From the NCBI GenBank assembly GCA_030837935.1, contig JAUQXU010000343.1:1-8623 (forward strand): 8,623 bases of DNA, in the 5' to 3' direction. Each line of letters starts with the position of its first letter. The stretch's first letter is position 1. The DNA is from Candidatus Brocadia sp. Lineage in GTDB: Bacteria > Planctomycetota > Brocadiia > Brocadiales > Brocadiaceae. Below, piece after piece: positions 1-6,750 of the stretch. The notes beneath the pieces are model-generated. The model ran no database searches, was not told the origin of the DNA, and saw nothing but the letters and a program-made list of their open reading frames with translations. Made by a program: the position numbers and the translations under genes.

Positions 1-1006
1 CAGATAGTCCCCCCCAAATAACGCTCTTAAGACACTCCATTTGTCATACATCTTGAGAGAATTTTTCTTCATGCGGTGTTTGATGCGAACCCCTTGTGGT
101 CTCTTTTTCGTATCCGTTATAATCTCGCCTTGAAAATTACCAATGAGTTTTCTCCCCAAAAAGGTCATGACGTCAGAGGCGCTGAAGTTCACTAAGGCAT
201 GTTCTACCAGTTCAGGATAAATTCCCTCCAGGCTCTGTCGATCTTTGAACATCACATCGGTAGCATATTCCCCTTGATCCAGTACCCAATAATATCCTCG
301 AGAATATCTTTTTGATTCGGGGCATAACGGGATTTATTTGCCGGGAAATAGCATCAAATGCCTTCGCAAAGTTCACACGAATAAACTGCCCTGCTATCTC
401 TTGCGCCCTCTTTACATCGTCAACCTGAACCATACTGTTATCGTATCTTTGATAACCAATGCCCTTACCGTCCAGTTGTTTGGCCAGCCATTCACGTCCG
501 TTCATATAAATTTGTATCTGAAAGGGGAACCACGTCTGAAGCCGTGCATGCATAAAAACCAAATTCCTTATGCTGGTAGTAAAAATAAAGAAACAGACAT
601 TTTGCGTTCCCGAATTACCACTTCTAATTTCCCGGTATCTCTATTACCACGAACATCAAAAGATACACATGGCTCAACACTCTTTAATACACAAATAAGA
701 CCTTCTTTTACCCCGTCTTCTTGTATCTTCCGTGCAATGTCTTCCTTACTGATTCTGCTTGAATCCAGATGAATCAACGGTCGGGACTCTTTTGCCGATA
801 GTTCTCTTGCATTAACCTTAATTACCTCTGATACTTTCTTCGCATAACGTCCCAAAATCCTTAAACAATACCTTCTCCTGAAACAAATAATAATGCCTCT
901 TGCTTTTTTGGAAAAATGGCAAAATATGCCCTTTAAATATCATCCGATCAAAGGTTGAAAGTACTCCGGTAATTTTGCTATGATATCGCTCAAGAAACTT
1001 CTCCAT
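1..1006 (-). pseudogene. Frameshifted gene of an uncharacterised, probably mobile-element-associated family (3' end outside window)
   Basis: Read on the minus strand from an ATG at 1004-1006, the product starts MEKFLERYHSKITGVLSTFD and continues in pieces that rejoin only by changing frame. The frame shifts near 870 (KDFG then YAKKVSEV), near 605 (IRERK then CLFLYFYYQHKEFGF), near 575 (GF then MHARLQTWFPF) and near 300 (PRIKK then YYWVLDQGEYATDVMF). It then stays open to the window edge (VRIKHRMKKNSLKMYDK). At least four frameshifts make this a decayed gene. The reassembled protein exceeds 320 residues and is incomplete. I recognise the family as a recurrent unnamed protein of uncultured bacteria, found in many copies, but I know no established function and see no DDE or integrase motif. 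A strong AGGAGG lies 6 bases before the ATG and fixes the start. Some frameshifts could be sequencing errors, but four in 1 kb argue for real decay. Confidence 0.75.
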
Positions 1007-1008
1007 TG

Positions 1009-1086
1009 CCGTCCTCCTCTATCGTGTATAAAACAGTGGTTAGGATTCCACTTTAAAAAAATCAAATATACACTATGGGAGGACGG
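1009..1086 (-). promoter_or_regulatory. Long inverted repeat covering the Shine-Dalgarno site of the downstream pseudogene
   Basis: The segment 1009-1030 is a near-perfect inverted copy of 1067-1086. CCGTCCTCC (1009-1017) pairs with GGAGGACGG (1078-1086), and TGTATA (1025-1030) pairs with TATACA (1067-1072), with a small internal loop between. Inside lies a second hairpin, AGTGG against CCACT. On the minus-strand RNA the pairing buries the GGAGG that serves the ATG at 1006. A transcript entering from outside would fold and hide the start, while one beginning inside the loop would not. This is the arrangement known for some insertion sequences that limit expression from read-through. The structure is visible; the regulatory role is inferred. 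It could instead be an element terminus. Confidence 0.55.
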
Positions 1087-1150
1087 TTTTAAAGCTTCGG
1101 TTGCGGCGTAGCCGCGCTAGGTTTATAGACAAACCATTATGCCACAATAA

Positions 1151-1206
1151 AGCTCCGTCGGAGCGGCATGTGAAACCCAGAAACAACATGCCGCTCCGAT
1201 GGAGCT
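1151..1206. repeat. Central stem-loop of repeat copy A
   Basis: The two 20-nt arms pair at 19 of 20 positions and enclose the loop TGAAACCCAGAAACAA (1171-1186). The equivalent loop in copy B is the reverse complement of this one (13 of 16 positions), so the hairpin tip is in opposite orientation in the two copies. Confidence 0.85.
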
Positions 1207-1223
1207 AAGGTTTTGTATATCAC

Positions 1224-1397
1224 GTAACATTTCAGCCGTTTGAAAAATTGTCTTTAAATAAACTACCACTGCTTGTTCCCAAACTCCTGTTTGGGAACAC
1301 AATTGCAGAGAAACTGAGTTTCTCGCCCATTACACTCCCAAACAGGAGTTTGGGAGCGAGCCGTTGAAAGATATTTTTCAAAAAGCTAAATTGTTAC
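1224..1397. mobile_element. 174-bp MITE nested in repeat A, IS66-like ends
   Basis: The element starts GTAACATTTCAGC and, read from the other side, GTAACAATTTAGC. The terminal inverted repeats run about 33 bp with small gaps and share TTTGAAAAAT and TCTTT. It is flanked by an exact 8-bp direct repeat, TATATCAC (1216-1223 and 1398-1405). Copy B at 2511-2540 shows the same locus without the insert (GTATATCACATTTTCTATA), which confirms an insertion with target duplication. It has no coding capacity. The interior is three perfect hairpins (1275-1298, 1308-1324, 1335-1356). IS66-family elements are known for ends beginning GTAA and 8-bp duplications, so a non-autonomous IS66 derivative is the best assignment; no IS66 transposase is present here. 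Confidence 0.8.
1275..1356. repeat. Triple hairpin, nested palindrome
   Basis: GTTCCCAAAC-TCCT-GTTTGGGAAC (1275-1298) and CTCCCAAAC-AGGA-GTTTGGGAG (1335-1356) are each perfect hairpins, and each is the reverse complement of the other, loops included. Between them lies GAGAAAC-TGA-GTTTCTC (1308-1324). The block can therefore fold as three separate hairpins or as one long cruciform. Confidence 0.85.
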
Positions 1398-1468
1398 TAT
1401 ATCACATGTTCTATAAACATTTCACCCCCTATGGGGCTATTTTTCAAAAACTATAGTGTTACAAAATA

Positions 1469-1972
1469 CTATTCAGTAAGCATTAAGGTTATCTTTGAAC
1501 TACCCCCGTTTTTGATACCCGCCTTATACGTATAAAACCCGGGTCTGCCAAGTGTGTCATCGATAAATGCCAAAAAGGTACTTTCTCCCGGAATGGTAAA
1601 CTCTGCATCTTCTTTTCCGCTCCTGATGCCGGAAAGTTCGAAGGTTACTTTTACGTCCTTGTCCCTGTCACTCGTATTGATTATAACTACTCCCACATAA
1701 AATTTAGTAAATGTTGGATATTCATAGGTGAGGGGTATGGGTTCTGTTGTAGGTTCTTCCGCAGTGGCAAAAGCCCCCATTACCATCAAAGTGCCCGATT
1801 GGGAACTTTTGATAATAGTATTCCTGATAGCGTATCCCCGAATGTTCCACAAGGTTTCTTTTTGTGTTTTACCAAATACCATAGGATGCATCGGGAATAA
1901 TAGTGAAATTAGCATGGATAATAAGAAAACTTTGCATAGTATATGGTGTATTTTGACGGGCATTATCTGCAT
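1469..1972 (-). CDS. Putative exported protein, 167 aa, unknown function
   Basis: The start ATG at 1972 is preceded by AAGGAG seven bases upstream, and this decides the start over the ATG four codons later. Residues about 8-34 form a basic start followed by a hydrophobic stretch (KVFLLSMLISLLFPMHPMVFG), which looks like a Sec signal peptide with cleavage perhaps after FG. The mature part of about 130 residues is rich in beta-prone, alternating residues (FTKFYVGVVIINTSD, DVKVTFELSG, KITLMLTE), suggesting one immunoglobulin-like beta sandwich. There are no enzyme motifs and no second membrane segment. I do not recognise the family. It probably acts outside the cytoplasmic membrane. The stop codon overlaps the bases directly after the right end of repeat A (1462), so the repeat inserted exactly at the gene's 3' end and may have altered the last codons. 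The tRNA-Glu gene lies 137 bp upstream on the same strand. Confidence 0.7.
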   Translation of the reverse strand: MQIMPVKIHHILCKVFLLSMLISLLFPMHPMVFGKTQKETLWNIRGYAIRNTIIKSSQSGTLMVMGAFATAEEPTTEPIPLTYEYPTFTKFYVGVVIINTSDRDKDVKVTFELSGIRSGKEDAEFTIPGESTFLAFIDDTLGRPGFYTYKAGIKNGGSSKITLMLTE

Positions 1973-2108
1973 CTATCTTCTCCTTTGATTATGGGTACCG
2001 TTAATGCCTGAATTTTAAGCCGGAATTTTTGAAAGAAATATAAAAACGTGTTTTGTGATAAATACGAGGAATGATTTCCGCTGCATTTAGTAAATGCCTC
2101 TTTAAAAG

Positions 2109-2181
2109 TACCCCCAAGGGGATTTGAACCCCTGTCTCCAGGCTGAGAACCTGGCATCCTTGGCCACTAGACGATGGGGGC
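2109..2181 (-). tRNA. tRNA-Glu (anticodon CUC)
   Basis: The minus strand folds into a standard cloverleaf. The acceptor strand GCCCCCA (2175-2181) pairs with TGGGGGT, with a G-U pair at 1-72. The D-arm region reads TCGTCTAGTGGCCAAGGA. The anticodon stem CCAGG/CCTGG encloses the loop TTCTCAG, giving anticodon CTC, which reads the GAG codon. The T arm is AGGGG-TTCAAAT-CCCCT. The discriminator is A, and CCA is not encoded. The CTC species is normally an accessory to a TTC-anticodon glutamate tRNA. No integrase or second copy of the tRNA 3' end is visible in the window. Confidence 0.95.
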
Positions 2182-2367
2182 ATAGAAAATGCAAGGAAAC
2201 TTAAGAACATGCTATATTCTCAAAGTTACGTCATAAAAAATACTATATTTGTTTTATGATGTCAATAAAATTTCAATATTTCGCTATGTTTTGAGGTGTC
2301 TCTATAGTTTTCCATTTTCTTTGATTTATCCAGTATTTCCAAGTAATTCAAGGATATTTGATTTTTG
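2182..2367. other. AT-rich spacer upstream of the tRNA
   Basis: No gene is visible. The tRNA promoter should lie just above 2181 on the minus strand, but no convincing pair of -35 and -10 boxes stands out. The last eight bases (2360-2367, GATTTTTG) are a candidate imperfect target duplicate for the repeat that follows. Confidence 0.5.
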
Positions 2368-2582
2368 GTAATAATTTAGTATTTTGAAAAAAACTGTGAA
2401 AAGCTCCGCTAGGATCAATATGTTTGTAGACAAAAAACAGTATACCACAATCAAGCTCCATTGGAGCGTCATGTTGCTTCTGTGGTTCACATGCTGCGCC
2501 GATGGCACTAAGGTTTTGTATATCACATTTTCTATAAACATTTCACCCCTACGGGCTATTTTTCAAAAAGCTAAAGTGTTAC
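2368..2582. mobile_element. 215-bp MITE, repeat copy B, IS66-like ends
   Basis: The left end reads GTAATAATTTAGTATTTTG, and the right end read inward on the minus strand is GTAACACTTTAGCTTTTTG. The shared pattern GTAAyA-TTTAG-TTTTGAAAAA also occurs at both ends of the nested element at 1224-1397. The flanks GATTTTTG (2360-2367) and GATTTTGC (2583-2590) look like an 8-bp duplication that has decayed by one base. The interior carries the same blocks as repeat A and a hairpin with arms 2454-2473 and 2490-2509 (14 of 20 paired). No protein is encoded. It has the size and ends expected of a non-autonomous IS66-type element. Confidence 0.75.
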
Positions 2583-2886
2583 GATTTTGCATATTTTTAC
2601 CAATTATACTATTGGCACGAAAATATACTTTGTGGTTAATTTATACGCTTTTTGTGAGCCACAGGCTCACAATGAATTTATTACCAATCAAGGCATTACA
2701 AATAAACGGTAAAACAGCTGGTTGAATTTTAAAAATTTGGCACACGTGCTCTATGGCAACATTCTTTTGTTCTTATAAACCAGCCAGGTCAGTTTACCCT
2801 TCGGGGTTTAAAACCGCCAATTACTACCGACCTCATGATTTACCATTTACTTCATCTTTTCAATTTGAATCAAATACCTCTACCCT
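2583..2886. other. Non-coding spacer with hairpins, 3' flank of the IS110 remnant
   Basis: No gene is visible. Two structures stand out: a perfect hairpin GTGAGCC-ACA-GGCTCAC (2654-2670), and a region 2786-2833 with outer arms AGGTC/GACCT around a TTCG tetraloop hairpin ACCC-TTCG-GGGT (2796-2807). The second lies just past the stop of the IS110-type gene and may be part of that element's right end, whose exact boundary I cannot place. Confidence 0.45.
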
Positions 2887-3902
2887 TTATGCCACCTGCT
2901 TTTCTACTAACGACACTTCATACCCAAGTTGGTTTAATTTGTTGATATAATGCCTCTGGATTTTTTCCTTGTTTCGTTTGTCTAAATAATCTATTCCAAG
3001 TTCTTTATAATGAATTTTATGCTTGAGCATATGATATGCACTGACTAATATTTTATGACCTATTGCAAGCGCCGCTTTTTTCTTACCTCTCCGGCTTGCC
3101 AACCTATGGTACTTGTCTTTTAAATACGCTCCGTTTGTTCGTGCCGCACTTAATGCACACTGGACTAATATGGATTTTAACCACTTGTTCCCCTGAAGTG
3201 TCTTGCCACTCTTCTTTTTACCAGCGCTCTCGTTATTTCCAGGACTCATTCCTCCCCATGATGCAAGATGCTTTTCTGTTGGAAATTTACTCATGTCCGC
3301 CCCTATCTCTGCCATAATTGCCTTACCCGCCCCTTTGTCTACCCCAGGTATGGTATCCAATAATTCTACTGCCTCTTTCAGCCCATTTTTCTCAACAACT
3401 TCATCTATTCGTTTATCAATCCCCGCCAGTAATTCCTCCATACACTCTATGTGTTTGAGGCTGAACTCTATCATCATTCGGTGGTGTTCTGTTATCCGGC
3501 TGTTCAATGATTTCTTTATCTCTTCTTTCTTTCTCTTGAGCCTGCCTCGTGCCAGTTCACTCAACTCTTGCCCATCGGTATTGCCCCTTATTATCTCCTT
3601 TAATATCTCACGCCCTGATACCCCAAATATATCTGTCGCTACACTCGAAAGCTTTACATTTGCATCTTTCAAATACTTCTCTACCCGATTTTTCTCCGCT
3701 GCTATCATGTTGTTCAACTTACTCCGATGCCTTAGTAAATCTCTTAATTGCCGTATATATCGTGGTGGTATAAAACTCCCTCTGAGTAACCCGTTCCTTA
3801 ATAACATACCTATCCACTCGCAGTCTTTTACGTCTGTCTTCCGACCCGGTACATTCTTTATATGTCCAGCATTTGCCAAAAGTATTTCAAAGCTGTCCTC
3901 TA
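2887..3902 (-). pseudogene. IS110-family transposase, N-terminus lost
   Basis: The minus strand encodes about 337 C-terminal residues of an IS110-type DEDD recombinase. Reading starts abruptly at LEDSFEILLANAGHIKNVPG at the IS630 edge (3902/3903). Compared with the intact relative at 5311-6549, about 75 residues are gone, including the first Asp (CGLDVHK) and the Glu of ESTGVYW. The last two acidic residues (GRKTDVKDCEW), the coiled middle (KSLNSRITEHHR and following), the transposase_20-type region (LDTIPGVDKGAGKAIMAEIG) and the serine segment (PGNNESAGKKKSG) remain. An internal TTG at 3879 could start translation but would not restore the active site. The lost 5' part is not found on the far side of the IS630 element, so insertion was accompanied or followed by deletion. 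The two IS110 copies differ at many positions and are separate types. Confidence 0.85.
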
Positions 3903-5147
3903 GTATAACGTTTCATAAAAACATCGACAATAATAACCATATTTGCTATAATTCTTGCCAAAAACTTCGAGAAGGAGAGAGCATGGCAAGAAAAACCAAG
4001 AGAAGTATTTTATTTCTTAAGGATGATCAATTGCAAGAACTTAACAGAATTATCCGAACACGCACGGCTCCTGCCCAAGAAATCCAGCGGGCAAAGATTT
4101 TTTTATTATATCACGGAAACCCAAACATTTCAAAAGTAGCTCAAAACGTAGAAGTTGCCCGTGATACCGTATACAAATGCATTGACAAGGCGCTTGAAAT
4201 GGGAGTCGAAAGTGCCTTGAAGGATTTATACCACCGTCCAAAAGAGCCAACAATAACAATGGAAGCAAAGGCCTGGCTTGTGAACATAGCCTGCTGCAAA
4301 CCAAAAGACCTTGGAATGGCTGCAGAGTTATGGACACAAAAAGCGCTTGCAGGCTATGCGCGCAAGCATGCTACACAAGCCGGACATCCATCATTAAGCC
4401 GGGCAGGAAAGGCCACGGTAAATCGAATACTAAAAAATCAAACTTTGCAACCTCATAAGGTTAAGTACTATCTTGAAAAACGCGATCCTGCGTTTGAATC
4501 AAAAATGAAAGAGGTTCTCTTGGTTTACAAAGAGGTTTCTCTGCAAAACGATTCTCAAAATATGGGTGACAAAAAACAATTATACACGGTTTGCGTTGAT
4601 GAAAAACCGGGTGTTCAAGCTCTTGCAAATGTTGCACCCGATCTGCCACCGCAACCTGATCAGTATCCTCAGATTGCAAGAGACCATGAATACAAACGTC
4701 TCGGAACTGCTTCGATTTTAGCGGGCATAGACTTGCACGATGGTCATGTGTTCGCTCAAGTTCAACGCCGCCATCGAAGCAGTGAGTTTATTGAACTACT
4801 GAAAGAAATTGATGCATACTATCCTCTTGATGCTCAAATTCGAATAATTCTGGACAATCATTCTTCCCATATTTCCAGGGAAACACGAGCATATCTTGCA
4901 ACACGGCCGGGACGGTTTATATATGTTCACACGCCAACTCATGGGTCTTGGCTTAACCTTGCTGAAACGTTATTTGGTAAAATGGCGCGCACCTTTCTTC
5001 GCCATATAAGAGTTTCTTCATGGGATGACCTTAAGAAAAGAATATTGTTAGGTGTACAAGAAATCAATGAGCAACCCGTGGTGCACCGATGGTGCAAATT
5101 TGAATCTTTAACCAATTAATTGTCTATATTTTAATGAAACGACATAC
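3903..5147 (+). mobile_element. Complete IS630-family insertion sequence, 1245 bp
   Basis: The inverted ends are GTATAACGTTTCATAAAA (left, from 3903) and GTATGTCGTTTCATTAAAA (right, read inward from 5147). The element is flanked by TA on both sides (3901-3902, 5148-5149) inside C-TA and TA-G, so the pre-insertion site was CTAG. IS630-type elements are known to duplicate TA and to favour CTAG, so both boundaries are well supported. One gene fills the element. Its insertion marks the truncation point of the IS110 remnant. Confidence 0.88.
3983..5119 (+). CDS. IS630-family DDE transposase, 378 aa
   Basis: This enzyme cuts and joins element ends by two-metal DDE chemistry. The ATG at 3983 is chosen because AGGAG lies five bases upstream and it sits 80 bp inside the element end; the frame is open much further upstream, but that part runs antisense through the IS110 remnant. 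The N-terminal third is a helix-turn-helix DNA-binding region (NISKVAQNVEVARDTVYKCIDKALEMG). The catalytic core shows D206 in VCVDEKPG, D291 in IILDNHSSH and E328 in SWLNLAETLFGKM, a DD36E spacing normal for the family. TPTHGSWLN before the Glu is also typical. Length is normal and there is no frameshift, so the gene is probably functional. It is the only gene of its element. Confidence 0.92.
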   Translation: MARKTKRSILFLKDDQLQELNRIIRTRTAPAQEIQRAKIFLLYHGNPNISKVAQNVEVARDTVYKCIDKALEMGVESALKDLYHRPKEPTITMEAKAWLVNIACCKPKDLGMAAELWTQKALAGYARKHATQAGHPSLSRAGKATVNRILKNQTLQPHKVKYYLEKRDPAFESKMKEVLLVYKEVSLQNDSQNMGDKKQLYTVCVDEKPGVQALANVAPDLPPQPDQYPQIARDHEYKRLGTASILAGIDLHDGHVFAQVQRRHRSSEFIELLKEIDAYYPLDAQIRIILDNHSSHISRETRAYLATRPGRFIYVHTPTHGSWLNLAETLFGKMARTFLRHIRVSSWDDLKKRILLGVQEINEQPVVHRWCKFESLTN

Positions 5148-5259
5148 TAGTCCTTATCCAAGCGTGATTATTTTATTGAGAGAGGTGAAGTTGGTTGAAA
5201 TGCCCGATTTTACTGGTTAGAATAAGGATGTGTGAAAATCTTACTGACTCGAAAATTTA

Positions 5260-5288
5260 TTGACAAGGCATTTGCATAACCATAGATA
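5260..5288 (+). promoter_or_regulatory. Consensus-like sigma70 promoter, antisense to the IS110 transposase
   Basis: TTGACA (5260-5265), a 17-base spacer and TAGATA (5283-5288) form a near-consensus promoter on the plus strand. It would start transcription at about 5295 and run into the 3' end of the convergent transposase gene, producing antisense RNA. No plus-strand gene follows. Chance occurrence in AT-rich DNA is possible. Confidence 0.4.
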
Positions 5289-5310
5289 TTGATGCAAGAT
5301 AGGAATATTA

Positions 5311-6549
5311 TCAGGCAACCTCTTTTAAAGGCTCTAAGGTAACTTTATGTCCCAGTTTTTCAAGACGTTTAACAAGGTACCGTTTCAAGTTTTCAGAATT
5401 AAGACTATCGAAGTAATCGTTTCCTAACTCACAGTACAATACACTATGTTTTAGTATATGATAAACTATTTTAAGGATTGTGTGGCCAACGGCAACAATA
5501 GCCCGCTTCTTCCCGCGCCGGGATGCAAGCCTTCGATACTGCGCAGAGAGATACGTGTTTTTGGTATGGCTGGCAGCCCAGGCAGATTGGTTCAAGATGC
5601 TGCGAAGCCATCGGTTGCCTTTTGGTGTAGCGCCGCTTTTTCTTTTGCCGGCGCTTTCATTATTGCCAGGACACATCCCTGCCCACGATGCCAAATGTTC
5701 TGCGGAAGGGAATTGACCCATATTTGTCCCAATTTCAGCGATAAGGTTTTCGGCGGTACGTTGCTCAACACCAGGTATGGTCTTCAACAACTCCACCGAT
5801 TCCCCAAAAGGGCGCATAACGTCCTCTATTCTATCATCCAGTCGTTTGATCAGGGATGCAAGGTACTCCCACTGGTCAAGCAACGTTTCCAGCATAAAAC
5901 GATGATGCCCGGTTACTCGACCCTCAAGCGCAAGCTTCAGCTGAGGTATCTTTTCGCGCAAGCGTCTTTGGGCAAGGTTCGCCAATTCCTTTGGGTCTTC
6001 CTCACCAGATATAATGGCTTTCAGCATTGCTCGTCCAGACACACCCATGATATCCGTGGCTACCGAAGCCAATTTAATATTAGCATCTTCCAGTGTCTTC
6101 TGAATCCGATTCGTTACGGCAGCCTGTTCTCCGGTTACTTTGGTCCGATGGCGCGTCAAATCACGCAATTCCCGAATAGGCGTTGGGGGCACAAAACTTG
6201 GATTCAACAGTCCGTGTTGAAGCAGTTGCGCAATCCATTCGCAGTCCTTCATGTCTGTCTTCCGTCCAGGAACTTGCTTGATGTGTCTTGCATTCACCAG
6301 CAATACTGTAAATTCCCCTTCCAGGATGTTCCAGACAGGTTTCCAATATACCCCGGTAGACTCCATCGCCACATGGGTTACCCCTTTACTGGCCATCCAG
6401 TCGGACAACGCAAGCAACTCCTTTGTTACGGTCAAATACGTCCGTTTCTCTGTGTGGCACTTGCCATCATCCCCCATCTTTCTCAGGCAAGCTACCACTT
6501 TCTCCTTATGGACATCCAGACCACAACAACATTTATTAATAATATCCAT
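5311..6549 (-). CDS. IS110-family DEDD transposase, 412 aa, apparently intact
   Basis: This enzyme moves the element by a RuvC-like DEDD active site plus a conserved serine, guided in known members by a structured bridge RNA. The ATG at 6549 is chosen because AGGAGG lies five bases upstream and the family N-terminus (CCCGLDVHKEKVVACL) begins right after it; the frame stays open another 42 codons upstream without family character. The RuvC-like domain shows D12 (GLDVHK), E63 (MESTGVYW), D99 and D102 (GRKTDMKDCEW). A coiled helical middle spans about 130-240. The C-terminal transposase_20-type domain begins near LLKTIPGVEQRTAENLIAEIG, with the likely catalytic serine S299 in PGNNESAGKRKSG. Length and all key residues are normal, so it is probably active. 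It is a different type from the remnant at 2887-3902. Confidence 0.93.
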   Translation of the reverse strand: MDIINKCCCGLDVHKEKVVACLRKMGDDGKCHTEKRTYLTVTKELLALSDWMASKGVTHVAMESTGVYWKPVWNILEGEFTVLLVNARHIKQVPGRKTDMKDCEWIAQLLQHGLLNPSFVPPTPIRELRDLTRHRTKVTGEQAAVTNRIQKTLEDANIKLASVATDIMGVSGRAMLKAIISGEEDPKELANLAQRRLREKIPQLKLALEGRVTGHHRFMLETLLDQWEYLASLIKRLDDRIEDVMRPFGESVELLKTIPGVEQRTAENLIAEIGTNMGQFPSAEHLASWAGMCPGNNESAGKRKSGATPKGNRWLRSILNQSAWAASHTKNTYLSAQYRRLASRRGKKRAIVAVGHTILKIVYHILKHSVLYCELGNDYFDSLNSENLKRYLVKRLEKLGHKVTLEPLKEVA

Positions 6550-6744
6550 CACAACCTCCTTTCTTTCGTTACGCACAACGGAAGACATTGCTTTCGTCTT
6601 GATTCTGACTCGCGTGCTCTTTGCTATTCCAATGAATTCATATCGCGCTTGGCAACAGTTTCGGGTTCCACGCAATGTCCAAGTCAGACTAACCCTCGGG
6701 CTCTACGCCCCAATGAAATATCGACTTTATTCCGCTGCAAAATA
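6550..6744 (-). ncRNA. Candidate bridge-RNA leader of the IS110 element
   Basis: Between the predicted start of transcription and the transposase ATG lie about 195 non-coding bases. In the IS110 subgroup the bridge RNA is encoded in this left-end position and is of similar length. Local pairings seen on the plus strand are GGGC-TCTAC-GCCC (6698-6710) and GGGTT/AACCC (6663-6667 with 6691-6695). The position and promoter are visible; the bridge-RNA identity is inference, because I could not match target and donor guide loops without knowing the element's ends. It may be only an untranslated leader. Confidence 0.4.
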
Positions 6745-6750
6745 AAAAGG

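Larger units (their letters stand above)
1103..1462. repeat. Palindromic repeat copy A (interrupted, left end missing)
   Basis: This is a non-coding repeat that shares blocks with 2368-2582. The shared parts are a left block around GCTAGG, a 20-bp arm hairpin, the block AAGGTTTTGTATATCAC, and a right end ATAAACATTTCACCCC followed by TTTTTCAAAAA and GTGTTAC. The central hairpin has arms 1151-1170 and 1187-1206 (19 of 20 bases pair) around a 16-nt loop. A small hairpin GCGGC-GTA-GCCGC sits at 1103-1115. The right terminus reads GTAACACTATAG on the minus strand and ends at 1462. No matching left terminus is visible, so the left side was probably lost against the pseudogene element. A 182-bp insertion splits the repeat after position 1223. 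Confidence 0.7.

Noticed and set aside
338..772. Plus-strand 144-codon open frame
   Set aside because: It is antisense to the frameshifted family gene, whose fragments are clearly recognisable on the other strand.
1081..1462. CRISPR array
   Set aside because: The repeats are inverted palindromes and nested elements, not regularly spaced direct repeats with unique spacers.
2083..2097. Perfect small palindrome GCATTTA-G-TAAATGC as tRNA terminator
   Set aside because: The loop is one base and no T run follows on the minus strand, so a terminator call is not supported.
1963..2210. Short minus-strand open frames across the tRNA
   Set aside because: They are translations of the tRNA-Glu gene and its flank.
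2742..2765. Sigma54-like promoter (TGGCAC near 2745)
   Set aside because: The required GC element at -12 with correct spacing is absent and no gene follows on that strand.
3203..3982. 260-codon upstream extension of the IS630 transposase frame
   Set aside because: It crosses the IS630 left end and runs antisense through the IS110 remnant; the ribosome site and family N-terminus place the start at 3983.
5150..5310. Missing 5' half of the truncated IS110 gene
   Set aside because: I looked for GLDVHK- and ESTGVYW-like codons on both strands and found none; only a chance-level CTA-GAG continuity at the join.
6550..6675. 42-codon N-terminal extension of the IS110 transposase
   Set aside because: The ATG at 6549 has a strong AGGAGG and begins the family-typical sequence; the extension overlaps the structured leader.
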